From contig NC_082407.1 of NCBI RefSeq assembly GCF_004011695.2, positions 1,674,001-1,738,000 of the forward strand: a stretch of 64,000 nt of DNA, read 5' to 3'. This document shows positions 1 to 11,569 of the stretch, piece by piece. This DNA comes from Ascochyta rabiei (Eukaryota > Ascomycota > Dothideomycetes > Pleosporales > Didymellaceae). Position numbers and translations under genes: made by a program. Position 1 is the first letter of the stretch; every line of letters begins with the position of its first letter. Below the pieces are notes generated by a model. The model searched no databases. It had not been told where the DNA came from and saw only the letters and a program-made list of their open reading frames with translations.

Positions 1-2641
1 GTATCTACTTTTTGATGCATTTGTTTGAGATATCCCCTGTCGCGTTTTCGTTGCAAAGCGGGCTCCGAATAGGATCAGACGGCCGTTCTTGGATCTCTCG
101 CTGTACCACGGTATCTGCACCTCTCTGCCACCTCGCATTACGAGGGGCCATTACGGCGTTTTCTGGCGTTCGCATCGATTACGAGTACCCCTTTCTGGAC
201 GAGTCAAGCTCCCCCACCTGTATCAGTACGAGCTCTCCGGTGTTTGGTTAAACTACTTGTTTGTCACATTTTCCAACCGTCTATGGTCCATGGGCACATA
301 CACGCCCATGTCGACACCATAGAGCACGACCATCGTTATAATTCCGACCCAAAGAAGGGTCCGCATGTTGGCATGACGTTTTGTACAGTAGCCTCGGGGG
401 AGTATAACATTACCCGAAGGACCGGGGTGGTCGCACCCGTTTCAGACGAGCTTGCGAATGACGCATGCCACGCTCGCGGAATGCATGCGCAACAATCAAA
501 GACGTTGTTACCACACATGCCCATTGTTTACCGCTTTTTGCCTTTGCAGTGACGACAGTCCGACGCCATTGACTCAATCTTACTCGCCCGCGCGGTTCGC
601 TGTCCTTTGACCCTTCTCTCACTGGCGCAGACGAAAACACGCTGGTGCTCCGCAATGCCATCATTGGCGTCCGCGAGCGGTCAGGTAGAGAGGTGGGTCT
701 CCGGGATAGCGATGAAAAATACTCAAATTGGCCCGATAGTTGGTGCTCTATGAGTCAAGGTATAGAATAGAAAACGCAGCACTTGGCGGGCGTGGGGGCT
801 ACTAGGCTGCTATAGAGAACTCCCACCGAGCCAGCTTAGGAAGGAGCTGAATTCACGTAATACCACCAAGCTGCTCGTCTCACGTTAGTTTTCCACACAC
901 GAACGTCGGAAACAGGATATCCCGGATACTCTAGGCGCACCCGCGGGCTAAGGGCCTTGGCATACATCATCAAGCGTCCTGTCTCTGCTAGCGTGCTGGA
1001 CCCTGGAGAACCTCAGCAACATCAGGCCTGCTGGTGCAACTGGGGGGCCGCAGTGGTGGTGATGGCTGTTCAGCGCTGTGCTTCGCTGGCTTTCCGGAGC
1101 ATTGGTCATGATTCGGCAGCCGGCCACCACGACGACTCGCTGGAGCACGCAACGCGCAACGCGAGCCTGTTTCACATGGTGTGGCCGCTGGCGCAGCACG
1201 CTGATGTCGGGTGTCCTTCTCAGTCTGTCCTGTCGGTTGCAGTCTGCCTTCACCATCTCCCAATCGCAATGCCCGGCTGCCCGTGGAGACCGAAGGTCGG
1301 ACCGACCAAGCATGAGATGAGATCGTTTCGTGCCTGAGACTGGTTACCCAGTCTGTACAAGATCTTCGAGGGACGCGACGACACGCATGACACGAAACAC
1401 ACAAGGCTGAATTCGAATTGCTGAATGCCAGGTCACGGGCATCGGGGTCCACTGAGAATGGTCGCTTCGTTGGTGGTGGTGATTGTCGACCATTCACGTT
1501 GAAGCTGTACACTTGCACAACGCACAGCACCACTCCTTTCATGTCGCTACCAAAGACTTCGGGGACTAGCGATCTTGCTTGTACATCAGCCACGCGGTCG
1601 CTCCGCCCTCAGCCCACCTTACAGACTTGGCCATCACATCCTCGAGCAGCAGTTCAAACTCGTTCAAGCATTGCTATCCAAGCGTTCGCAGGTGGTTTAT
1701 CGTTGGCTACGTCCAAGCCACTTGCTACCATCTACCAGGATACTCACAAAGAAGCCCGTGAACCTTACTGCCACGCACACAGACACACTTCCAAAGCACA
1801 ACAAACACTGACGCGCTACTGTCTCAGGTTTGATGAGGCGTGAATCTACAGGGTCCTCTCCTACCTGACCGCGCCCTTTGCTCCTTCTAGAAATGCGCCA
1901 GAAATGTCTTTGATGATGAACCTTGCACAGGTTCTTGCGGAAGAACATACCTGCCTGTTACAGCGGCTCGCAGCAAGGAGCACGCTGCACTGTCTTCACA
2001 GGTATATCCATGTCCAATGCGGCTCTTGCGGTCAGTCGCGGGGATGCTCTACGAGAATAGTTTGGCTCTTCATTCGCAGTCCCGATCACTTTGACTCTAT
2101 GCTCCTTGGGAGCAATCAACCCTCTATCATTGAATCGAGGGCGCGCCTGAGTATCGCCGATCTATGCCATGAATTCGCACGCGCGACAGCCCCCATACTC
2201 CCCAGCCATTCACAACATTCACAACATTCACGACAGCAAGACAGCCGCCAAGCGGACTCCATTACTCATCTCCACCAGCGGGAGCGAGCAGCCGACAGGA
2301 CTCATCTCCACTGCGATGCAGAACCGAACGCATGATTTTCCAACGGTGGCATGGAAGTCACAGCAGTGACCCACCTCGAATCGAGATAGCTGCAACGCCA
2401 TCCCGTACCCCGCGATGCAAGTACGTTGCAAAGTCCCGCCACTGAGCATGTGCGCAATCTTCTTACCCAACACTTCGAACCTTCCTATTCTGTGCCAAGG
2501 TCCTTTGCGCTCTCCACTCTGGTATCCATAGGACGCGCAATGCAACAGCCTTGCGAAGGCAGCCTCGTATCTTTTGATTGCCACGGCTTGTGGCATCACG
2601 GTATGGTAGCTGATGCATGATGTGGGTTCATGCTGCATCCT
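1..2641. other. No supportable gene (left flank)
   Basis: Open frames here are short, overlap each other on both strands, and show no domain I recognise and no convincing splice-linked exon chain. Only small low-complexity stretches occur, such as a short repeat of CACAACATT near 2212-2235. The region may include 3' or 5' untranslated sequence of a gene outside the window. Confidence 0.5.
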
Positions 2642-3307
2642 TCATTCCCTTCCATACGAAATCTTGTTCCTCTTCACGGACGGACCGTCTGTGTCTTCAT
2701 CCTCGGCTGCCTTCTTCTTCTTGCTTCCTCCTCTCGCGCCGTTCGTTGTGGGCTGACTCGACTCGCGGGTGGGAAACGATGAGATGGGCGTAGCCGCATG
2801 TGAAGGCGTTGTTCCTGCTGAAGCCGGTGTTGATGCCTCCTACGATTGCACAGTCAGCACAAATCCTGCAGTGCAGCCCGCAAACAGGACAGTCGGATTT
2901 GCCGGCGACCTACCCTCAAGAAACTGGACGAGCTTCGACTGAATATCCTGTCTACGTCGCTAACCTGAGCTTTACGCCGTGTAGCCGTGCCTGCTCCACT
3001 GGTGGTTGTAGTGGTCGCTGCGCCCTTGACGTAGTTGTCGAAGCCTTTGATTATGTTCCCAGCGCTGGTCTCTTCAAGGTACTGTGTCTCGACTCGCATA
3101 ATGTTGTCCTCGAGTTGTTGCTACCCGCAAAGTAAGCACGACGCGTCAAAACGCGCTGTCCTTTGCACGCACCAAGTTGTTGTCCAATATGCGCTTCTTC
3201 TGCAGTGATTCGCGCAGGTCGCGTCGCAGCCGCTCGTAGTAGGGCATGCCGCGCGAGGCAGCATCTGAGGCCGCATTGGCACTGCCAGGTGTTGCGTTCT
3301 CGGTCAT
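2642..3307 (-). CDS. EAF6: EAF6-like subunit of histone acetyltransferase complexes
   Basis: Three exons rebuilt on the minus strand: 3307-3173, 3120-2914 and 2839-2642, all joined in phase 0, giving 179 aa. The introns are 3172-3121 (GTGCGT...TAG) and 2913-2840 (GTAGGT...TAG). The N-terminal half has the EAF6 signature: RGMPYYERLRRDLRESLQ, then a heptad-like helix, then YLEETSAGNIIKGFDNYVKG. The C-terminal half is Ser/Thr-rich and ends in a basic KKKK...KRNK stretch. EAF6 is a small shared subunit of the NuA4 and NuA3 acetyltransferase complexes in the nucleus. The start (MTEN) is the first ATG in frame before the conserved block. The gene is divergent from TFIIS, 428 bp away. No single open frame covers it, so simple ORF calling misses it. 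Confidence 0.88.
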
Positions 3308-3735
3308 CCTGGCCGTATTCGCATTCGTTGTAGTGCGCAGAGGACGTGGTCTAATGGGTGTTATTGTTGTGGTCGCCGTTGTCTCCCTACAGAGCGTGTG
3401 GTTTCCTCTTCGAATGTCGAATGCACCACAGCTTGCAGCTCTGTGGTACTAGCGCACCTTGGCAGCCGCGGCTGGGCCTTTGCGGACAACAACTTCAAGC
3501 CTTTCCCTCACCCCCAACCCCCAACTACCCTCGTACCAACCCGCTATCCACCACCGGCCGATCTACATCATCCTTTCTGACATATTTTCGCCCGAAACAG
3601 CGAATCGCCGAGCCTGCGCCGAGCTCTGACATCTGATATCAACCACGTCGCGTGCACTTCGACGAAAACTTCAGCCTCGAACCTTGACTCAAGGGACCGC
3701 GCTCCCATCCTCTCATACGACCACTTGACGCCGAC
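3308..3735. promoter_or_regulatory. Divergent promoter between EAF6 and TFIIS
   Basis: This 428-bp interval separates the start codons of two nuclear transcription or chromatin genes read in opposite directions. It contains C/T-rich tracts (about 3500-3560) typical of fungal core promoters. I see no clear TATA box. Confidence 0.5.
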
Positions 3736-4702
3736 ATGGCTATGGATGCCAAGGAGATCGAGTTGCGGGGAAAGGCGATCGGCAAGGCTATACAGGAGAA
3801 TGAGCCCAGCGCATCGGTGATCAAACTGCTGAACGACCTAAAGACCGGCGTCCACGCGACCGAGGACATTCTGCGATCAACGAGGATTGGTGTCACTATC
3901 AACCGTCTGCGCACACACAAAGACCCCGCCGTGCAGAAGCTTGCAACCGAATTGGTATCGAAATGGAGGGACGAGGTCAAGAAGCAACCCAAGAAAGGTA
4001 CACCAGCGAAGGTTGCTTCAGCAACAAACGGAAGCGCCTCGCCTGCGCCTGCTTCTTCGGCTGCTGCTTCGCCTGCGCCCAGTCAAAACAAGCAAAAGCA
4101 TACTGTAGATCCTGCGAAGCGCAACCACAAGACGGACAAAGTCAACTATGAGGTCACTGGAGAGGAGGCGCGAGACATGTCTGTGCGCCTCATGTACGAC
4201 GGTTTGGCGCATATGAGCACCGAGTGTAAGCCAGGATGCACCTACCAGTGTCGAAGAGTACACTAACACAAGCTCAGTACCCGACCTGATCATCTCCATC
4301 GCAAAGCAAGTAGAGGCCGCCGCATACGCAAACGCCGGCAGAGTCAACGAAGCCTACAAGACAAAGATGCGCTCGCTCTTCCAAAATCTGAAAGCCAAGT
4401 CCAACCCCGGGTTGCGAAAGCGTGTGCTGTCCGGGGACGTACCACCCAAGAAGTTTGTGGTCATGACGCATGACGAGATGAAGTCTGATGAGCGCCGCGC
4501 AGAAGACGAAAAGCTGGAGAAGGAGAACATGAACCAGGCCATGGTCGCGCAGGTCGAGAAGAGTATCTCTAAGGAGTTCCAGTGTGGAAAGTGCAAGCAG
4601 AAGATGGTCTCATACAGTCAGGCGCAGACGAGGAGTGCTGACGAACCGATGACGACCTTCTGCGAATGCATGAACTGCGGCAATAGGTGGAAGTTCTCGT
4701 AG
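3736..4702 (+). CDS. DST1: Transcription elongation factor TFIIS
   Basis: Two exons, 3736-4225 and 4278-4702, are joined across a 52-bp intron (GTAAG...CTAAC...CAG) and give 304 aa, close to yeast Dst1 (309 aa). The N-terminal helical TFIIS domain spans roughly residues 5-80. An Ala/Pro/Ser-rich linker follows, then the central domain that contacts RNA polymerase II. The C-terminal zinc ribbon has C-x2-C (CGKC) and C-x2-C (CMNC) pairs. Between them lies RSADEP, whose Asp-Glu pair is the acidic tip that stimulates transcript cleavage in arrested polymerase. The protein ends NRWKFS as in the family. It acts in the nucleus to rescue backtracked Pol II. It converges with the copper ATPase, whose stop is 437 bp downstream. 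Confidence 0.96.
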
Positions 4703-5138
4703 TGCGGACGTAGACTGGTTCCTGGTCTTGGGTGAAGAGCGAAGTGCAGTTGGGGAGATTCGAAAAGTTTGCAGCGGGGCGTTCCACGGGCATGGAGAGG
4801 CGCGTTCAACCTTGATTGAGATTACCCTTCTTGGAGTACAGGCGAGTTGTTGTGCTCCAGGTGGAGAAGTGCCTGCCAGCCTTCACACCCCTTTTGGCCA
4901 AGTCACATCATGCAATGTGACTTGGGATGAATGCATCACTATAAACACCAACAATCACGCAAATACCAGGGTGAGGTCTAGTGATGTACGAACGAATGTG
5001 GGAGCTATAGAGGCGGAAGGTTTACGACGCTTTATTTCTCCATCACGTACGTTTTGGACTTGAAGGACTGGTTTGAAACAGACCAAGTACATTCTCCAGG
5101 GCACCAAGAAGAGCATTTCTCTTAGCGTGCAGCTTCCA
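4703..5138. other. Convergent 3' intergenic region
   Basis: This interval lies between the stops of TFIIS (+) and the copper ATPase (-). I see only likely 3' untranslated sequence and no gene. Confidence 0.5.
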
Positions 5139-8100
5139 TCAAACCAGCCTTTCGACATCGTCTCCGTACCCTGCGTCGTCTCCACACCCTGCGTCGTCTA
5201 CAACAACATCCTCCTTCCTAGCCTTGAAACCCACCCCAGGAATCCGACTCCGCAAAGCGAGGCTGCTGCACACTACACTCAGGCTACTGAGCGCCATGGC
5301 CAACGATGCCCACACAGGGTCCAGCCTGATATGCTTCCCACCGCTCCGCACGCCGTGATGATCCACCTTGGCTCCTGTAGTGACTGGGTACAGGGCCCCA
5401 GCAGCAATAGGCATAGCAGCCAGGTTGTACACCAAGGCCCAGCCGAAGTTGAAGTACACTCGCCGGAACACGACGCGAGACAGGTCGAGAAGAGTGAGGA
5501 TGGTGGTGAGGTCGCTGTTGATGAGGATGAACGAGGACGAGGAAAGTGCAATGTCTGAGCCGCTTCCAATGGCTATGCTCAGGTCTGCAGTGCTAAGCGC
5601 AGGTGCATCGTTGATGCCATCTCCCACCATCGCGATGGTAGCACGCTTCGGCGTTCTGGTCCTTTGGGATAGAAATGGCACACGGAACAGTGTCGATCTT
5701 GGTGGTTTGGTCAACGTCTGCCGGAGGTACTCGATCTTTTCGGCTTTCTCATCCGGAAGCACGCCGGCGATGATGTTGGAGCCAGGGATCCCGATTTGAG
5801 CACCGACGGCATTCGCTGTTGTAACATTATCGCCTGAGAGCATCCATACATCGATGCCTCTCTTTCGGAGGGAACGAACGACACCAGTTGCCTCCGGTCG
5901 GAGCGCGTCGGAGATGGAGAAGATGCAGGCAAGTTGCCAGCTATCCTGTGTAGCAGCTGAAAGTACTGCAAGTAGTGCTACAGACTCCCCACGAGCTTTC
6001 CAGGAGTGTAAAGCGATCATCATGTCTGGAGGTATAAAGACGTTGTGATCGGCTATGTGGGCTTCGTTGCCAATAATCGCGGTCACACTTTGTCCGTTGA
6101 CGTTGAACGTCCCCTTCAAACCTTTGCCCGGGGTCTCGCTAACGGTCGTTATGGTCGGAGTGTAGACATCCCCTCTGCTGCAGAATGATACCAGTGCTTG
6201 AGCTATAGGATGGCCACTGTTCTCCTCCAAAGCTTTGACAATACCAAGAACGTGCAAAGGATCTTGTGAGTTGGCGAAGGCATGATCGGTGACTGTGGGA
6301 TCGCCACCTTGGGTTAAAGTACCTGTCTTGTCGAACACAATGCAGTCCAGTGAGCTTGCTTCTTGGAAGGCTTCACCGCCACCTCTGACGAGTATACCGT
6401 GCTTTGCTGCTAACCCACCACCAACAAACAATGCAGTTGGTGCCGCCAAACCGATCCCACAAGGGCATGCAATGACGAAGACAGCGATTGCAAACCTGAG
6501 GGACCAGAGGGCCCAGCCTCCCGCTTCTTCGTCCCTCCAATTTTTCGGTATTGCGCCAGTGGTACCAAGCACAAGCCAAACAAGCCAGGTCACAATGGCG
6601 ATGGCGACAACGCAGGGCGCAAAGTGAGCAGTGATTGTGTCTGCAACTCGTTCAACAGGCGCTCTATGGGTCTGTCCCTCCCGTACTGCGTTGATGATCT
6701 GGTCCAGCATCGAGGCGCCCGATAATGTAGTGATTTTCATCTTGATAGGCGCACCTCTGTTGACCGTCCCGGAGTAGACGTTGTCCCCAGCCGCCTTCTT
6801 GACAGGGCGTGATTCGCCAGTCAAGCTAGACTCGTCAAAGTTCGTGTTACCGTCAAGGACTACTCCATCAAACGGGGGCGAGGTACCGTAGTGGACCCGA
6901 ACGACATCCTCTACCTCTAGCAAGTCTGTTGCCATCTTAACGTCGCCTGTCTCTGGTACAACAAGAGTAGCCTCATTGGGCCGCAACCCTCGTAGGGATG
7001 TGACCGCATCCCCAGTTTTTGCCTTGCTGAAGGCCTCCAGAAAGCGCCCAACAAGGAGAAAAAGGGTGAGGAACACCACGGCATCGAAATAGGAGTTGTC
7101 CATTGTGCCGGAGGATCTCTTCGTTGCAGCTAAAGCTAGCTCTGCAATCGAGGCAAAGAAAGCGATCGTCGTGCCTAGTGAGATGAGCATGTTCATGCTT
7201 CCAAATCGTGTAAACCGGTGCCACATAGGGGTGTGACTGCCTGGTCGCCACATTGCTTTCAATTCCTTGAAGGCCCGGATATGGAACGACTTTGCCGAGT
7301 AGAAATATGCAGGAATGGCAAGAAAAAACAAAGCCCAACTGAGTCGAGTGGCATTTCCAGCCAGCGCAGGTACCATGATGTACTGACGGACAGGACTATC
7401 GGCTGGTACTAAGCTCATAAACACAACGCCCAGGATGAACGTCGGAATGGCCAAGATAGCACATACGACTAAATGACGCATCGTCCGCCTTCTTTCTACC
7501 GTATGCATAGCATTGGCTCTTTCCTCGACTGAAGGGGGATGGAATATTGATGGTACGAAGGCAGGATTTGTTCTTGTAATAGCGTCAAAGATGTGTCGAA
7601 TGCTGAAAATCGGAGGATCAGGAAGGTATTCCACGTAAAGAATTGGTGACACCAACGACAACGGTGTTCCTTTTATGTCGACTGTGTGGCTCCCCTTAAA
7701 GCTCTCCCTGATATTTCGTATGATCGTATCAGGACAGTGAGCACAGAACATTCCGTCAATACGGATCGAAACAGCCCTTGTGGTGGCAGATTCTTCCGCG
7801 CTGGCGGAGTTGACGCCCTCAAGTGTTGCAGCATAGCCAACACCTTCGATGCTCTCCTTGATATCCATCAAATGCTCCTTACCCCGAAAGGTGACGGTAG
7901 CACTGCTGGTGAGGAGATTGGTGTCTACCGCATCGATCCAGGAGTGCGACTTCAGCGCAAGGGTGACATGACTAGCACAAGAATCATGGGTCATTTCACG
8001 GATGGTGTAAACGGCTCGCCACTTGTCCGAGCGTTGCTTGTTTGGAGAAGAACCCTTCAAGACGACAGTCTCGATTTCTTCTAGCTTATCCACGCTGGAG

Positions 8101-8909
8101 TCGAACCCACAATCTTCGATTGTGCCTGTGATCTCTCCGACGTTGTGTTTGCCCTCGAATGTCACAACACCGCTATTGGTGAGGAGGTTGATGTTGACTG
8201 TTCGGACCCAAGCCAGTTGCTCCAAAGCGTGGGTGATGCTGCTAACGCATGAACTGCATGTCATTCCCGATAGAGCCAAGGTCGCCTTGTATGTGGAGGG
8301 GCGACTGGTTAAGTCGGCACTGACTGGAGCCTGTCGAGTAGGCGGCCTTGACTGGGAAGAGAGAGTGATGTCCAAGCTAGGCTCTGAAGATGTCGCAACG
8401 GTTGCGAGCGTCTTCGCATTTGAGGTGGAGTCCTGATCCAGCGCGAGAACAATACCTCCTTGCTCGGCCTTGCACTGGTCGCATTGTTCCAGATGTACCG
8501 TGTTCTTGCGCATGTTTTCCTCGCGACTTTCAACCGCCTTCGGTGTCGCCCAGCGCGATACTGCACGCTCTAATCTTGAAGGCCAATCGAAACCATGTCC
8601 ATATGTGCTGCTTCCTTGTCGTGCTTCGTAGATAGCTTCGTCGTCTTGGAAAATGCAGTGCACCTCGAATCCAGTAGCGTCCAGTGAGCCTAATATCTCT
8701 GCAATTGATAGTTCCGGTTTATGGCGAACGACAACGGAGTGCGCAACAATCGAGATGACAATTGACTCAGGCGCAGGATAAAGCGCATTCAAGCTTTCTT
8801 GGATGGATCCCACGCATGACGGACAGTGTAGGTTAGCAATAAAGCAGGTTGTTGTGACGACAGCTCGTTGCGGGTCGCGCACCCTAGAAGACCGATCCTT
8901 GGATGACAT
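5139..8909 (-). CDS. Copper-transporting P1B-type ATPase with four N-terminal metal-binding modules
   Basis: A single uninterrupted exon encodes 1256 aa from the first in-frame ATG at 8909; the open frame extends further upstream but only from a TTG. Four HMA-type modules lie at about residues 18-85 (CPSC), 210-275 (MTCSSC), 300-365 (MTHDSC) and 380-445 (MFCAHC). The third lacks the first metal-binding Cys. The P-type core follows: LTGES actuator loop (about residue 698), CPC ion-binding motif in a membrane helix (about 813), DKTGTLT phosphorylation site (about 859) and GDGINDAP hinge (about 1095). The family moves Cu(I) across the Golgi or plasma membrane using ATP, either to load cuproenzymes (Ccc2 role) or to export excess copper. 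I cannot decide between these. The CPCGIGLAAPTALFV context resembles a filamentous-fungal subfamily. Confidence 0.93.
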   Translation of the reverse strand: MSSKDRSSRVRDPQRAVVTTTCFIANLHCPSCVGSIQESLNALYPAPESIVISIVAHSVVVRHKPELSIAEILGSLDATGFEVHCIFQDDEAIYEARQGSSTYGHGFDWPSRLERAVSRWATPKAVESREENMRKNTVHLEQCDQCKAEQGGIVLALDQDSTSNAKTLATVATSSEPSLDITLSSQSRPPTRQAPVSADLTSRPSTYKATLALSGMTCSSCVSSITHALEQLAWVRTVNINLLTNSGVVTFEGKHNVGEITGTIEDCGFDSSVDKLEEIETVVLKGSSPNKQRSDKWRAVYTIREMTHDSCASHVTLALKSHSWIDAVDTNLLTSSATVTFRGKEHLMDIKESIEGVGYAATLEGVNSASAEESATTRAVSIRIDGMFCAHCPDTIIRNIRESFKGSHTVDIKGTPLSLVSPILYVEYLPDPPIFSIRHIFDAITRTNPAFVPSIFHPPSVEERANAMHTVERRRTMRHLVVCAILAIPTFILGVVFMSLVPADSPVRQYIMVPALAGNATRLSWALFFLAIPAYFYSAKSFHIRAFKELKAMWRPGSHTPMWHRFTRFGSMNMLISLGTTIAFFASIAELALAATKRSSGTMDNSYFDAVVFLTLFLLVGRFLEAFSKAKTGDAVTSLRGLRPNEATLVVPETGDVKMATDLLEVEDVVRVHYGTSPPFDGVVLDGNTNFDESSLTGESRPVKKAAGDNVYSGTVNRGAPIKMKITTLSGASMLDQIINAVREGQTHRAPVERVADTITAHFAPCVVAIAIVTWLVWLVLGTTGAIPKNWRDEEAGGWALWSLRFAIAVFVIACPCGIGLAAPTALFVGGGLAAKHGILVRGGGEAFQEASSLDCIVFDKTGTLTQGGDPTVTDHAFANSQDPLHVLGIVKALEENSGHPIAQALVSFCSRGDVYTPTITTVSETPGKGLKGTFNVNGQSVTAIIGNEAHIADHNVFIPPDMMIALHSWKARGESVALLAVLSAATQDSWQLACIFSISDALRPEATGVVRSLRKRGIDVWMLSGDNVTTANAVGAQIGIPGSNIIAGVLPDEKAEKIEYLRQTLTKPPRSTLFRVPFLSQRTRTPKRATIAMVGDGINDAPALSTADLSIAIGSGSDIALSSSSFILINSDLTTILTLLDLSRVVFRRVYFNFGWALVYNLAAMPIAAGALYPVTTGAKVDHHGVRSGGKHIRLDPVWASLAMALSSLSVVCSSLALRSRIPGVGFKARKEDVVVDDAGCGDDAGYGDDVERLV

Positions 8910-9079
8910 GGCACTCAAAGAAATTTGGAGTGGTTCGCAGCGTACTCCCGCCGGCTTGAAGCTTCTTGTTTGATATTGCGCACTGAGTGATTGGTGGTAG
9001 GTAATATGGTGGAACAAGAAAGTGCGATCGGAAGATCAGGCGATAATTTTTCTGAAGTAAATGTAGTATCCTCAAAGGG

Positions 9080-9093
9080 ATCTTATATAAAGG
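9080..9093 (-). promoter_or_regulatory. TATA-like box upstream of the copper ATPase
   Basis: The minus strand reads CTTTATATAAG here, about 175 nt upstream of the ATPase ATG at 8909. Position and sequence fit a TATA element. This is inference, as no transcript data are available. Confidence 0.4.
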
Positions 9094-9494
9094 TTTTCTT
9101 GCCACACTTGAACGTAACCTACGCTTTGTCAGACCTTGCGTCGCCGCCCGCACATATCGCGCACCCTGGAGTTTTGTGGGACCATCGTCCGCACAATGCG
9201 CGCACTCGAGTCCAAGACGACAACCTAGGCAGCAGCTCCGTGACAGTAATGCTGGAGGCTTTCCATGTTATTGTTAGCATCTCATAGCTGGAGAAATTTA
9301 TGCGGAAGCACTTGATATGGAAGCCCGTATAAGTGTGCACGAAGGCTACTCGCTCGAGATCGTCACCTTTCGGCAAGGCTGCCATGTCTATAGGTTGCTG
9401 TTCGGGATGAAGAAGAGTCGCACCACAAGACTGAAGGAAAGGTAATCACCCGCCAAACTAGGAAAAACAACTTCGCGACCAGACCACCGATCGT

Positions 9495-11569
9495 TCATCG
9501 TGACTCCGGCGTGGCCTCTTTATGGTGCTGGGAATCCTTGTCCACATGCTCTTGCGAAGATGCGTATGCTGGAGGAGCCTCGCCACCCTCGGCTTTAACA
9601 AGATCGCTGACAGGAGCTCCGGCAATATCGCCCTTTGTCTCCATCGCAACTGTAGGCTCGGTCCCTTCGCCGCGGCGCTCATACGGAACAAAGGCGTCGT
9701 AATACCTCGGAATAGTGAAACCAAGGATGATGACCACCATGGTCAGATTTGCCAAAATAAAGCCCGTGATGTACATGGGATCGTACCGAAGAGTGTGGAA
9801 CTCTGGATAAGCGAAGCTGAAGATGATGGCCAAAACTGGCCCAGAGATGTAGCGGAGTAGGAAAGGCAGGAAAGCAGGAATCTTCCAATTCTTTCCTTGC
9901 CCGACGATAACATTGAGATCACGTCGAAGTTGATTGCCCTGTATACACATTTAGCGTGAGCCTCAGGTAAAGTCAAAGAACTTACGGAATAGAAAGCCAA
10001 GAACCAAAATTTGCGGAAAATGACGTTGGTGTTCCACAGCGACGGAGCAGCGGTACTGGGTATGCGTGCGATAACGGTCGCGACAATGGCAAACGCCGCA
10101 TAGAAGCCAATACCGGCGCCAGCGCCAGCTCCTGGACTGTTGATTCCATGTGCCAGGACGATACCGAAGAACTGTCCGCCGAAGAAGCCAAAGTTGTAAA
10201 GGCTGAAGGCTACGAGGCCAGTTTGATCGACAATATCACGCCAACGGTATACCGTCGTGGCACTTGTAACCTCAGTCCACACCACAAAGATCAGTGCGAT
10301 GTTGTTAATCCATCTGTCCACACCGTCGAGTAGGTAGTAACCAAACTCCGTGCAATATGGCAAGCACATGAGGAATGAACCCACAGTAAGCACAGTGACC
10401 ACAACCGGACGTGAGGCCTTGACCATTCCAGAATCGCAAATCAAGGTCACGACCACGTCCAACATAACAAAAGCAGAACTGAATCCAAGAACGACAAGAG
10501 TGAAGAAGAGCAGAACTGCCCAGAAGTTGGCTCCAGGCATTTGCAGAACAGCTTCTGGTAAAGTCAAGAATCCTACGACAAAAGCACCAAGTCTGACGCC
10601 ATCTTCGGGCCAACGCTGGAGGTATCCAACAACCCCAAACACGGCGAAAGCAGCAAAGTTCTCAAAGAGGACGTTGCTACCACAGATGAGGACGGCATCC
10701 ATGACAGCATTTGCGTGCTTTTGGTTGTAGCTTGCGTAGCTCGTGAAGTAACCGAAACCAATACCAGTAGAGAAGAAGACTTGTCCGACCGCAGTCTGCC
10801 ATACAACACCAGATGCGAGTTGGTCGCCTCTGAAGTTGGTCCATAGAAGCTTGACGCCTTCGCTGGCATTTGGGAGAGACAGTGAACGTCCTACAAAGAT
10901 GATGGTGGTTACGATTGGTAGGCCCATGGTGAAGTAGACAACTCTGCCAGTCATGCCGACTCCGCGGAAAATGGAGATCCAGATCAGGAACCAGACAAAT
11001 ATGCTCCACCCAACAGTCTCGCCGATGAGAGAGACTTTGGGATAGCCGACGTATGAAGCGACGCTGTTGCCGTCGTCAGTCAAACCTCCTTCAGTGATAT
11101 TACCAACGTGAAGGACATCGTTCCAGTAAAACTCCTCTATGCGGCCTTCCCATGGCAGCGGACTTGTAAAGCTATGGCGAAAATAACTCATAATCCACGC
11201 CAGGTTGACAGTGAAGTATTGAACCACGATAAAAGACACAATCACTGGGCCCATGCCGACACCCTTGAGCCGTCTGTTCATGTTGTTGAAGGCTATAACG
11301 GTGCCTCCACGATAGGCTTGACCGATGGAGACTTCGAGGACCAAGGCGGGAATGGCGATGAGGAACACTGCAAGCAGATACGGGATGAACCATTGGAGAC
11401 CGTAGTTGTTGTATACGACAGAGGGGTATCGAAGCAAGTTTCCTTGTCCAGCGCAGCCACCCATGGCGGCAAGAAGGAACGCAGCGCGCGAGGGCCATTG
11501 GTCACGTCCGTCGTCTGATTTTGATGGTGGAGGCGCCAGATACCCACCAATCTTTCGGAGGAAATCCAT
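9495..11569 (-). CDS. Sodium:neurotransmitter symporter (SLC6/SNF) family transporter
   Basis: Two exons, 11569-9986 and 9938-9495, are joined in phase 0 across a 47-bp intron (GTAAGT...ACAG) and give 675 aa. The N-terminus carries the SNF signature in TM1 (AAMGGCAGQGNLLRYPSVVY), with the unwound Gly-rich segment that binds sodium and substrate. About 11-12 hydrophobic helices follow, ending near the exon 2 segment YITGFILANLTMVVIILGF. The last 75 residues form a hydrophilic tail rich in Glu, Ala and Pro, presumably cytosolic. Family members couple Na+ (and often Cl-) gradients to uptake of amino acids or related amines at the plasma membrane. The substrate cannot be read from sequence. Both this gene and the copper ATPase are on the minus strand, 585 bp apart. 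Confidence 0.92.

Noticed and set aside
948..1593. Overlapping 120-200-codon frames on both strands near 1-1.6 kb
   Set aside because: Composition looks random, frames overlap on both strands, and no splice-linked partner or motif is visible.
8910..9017. N-terminal extension of the copper ATPase by 36 codons
   Set aside because: The extension begins with TTG, not ATG, and has no conserved content. The first ATG is at 8909, just before the first metal-binding module.
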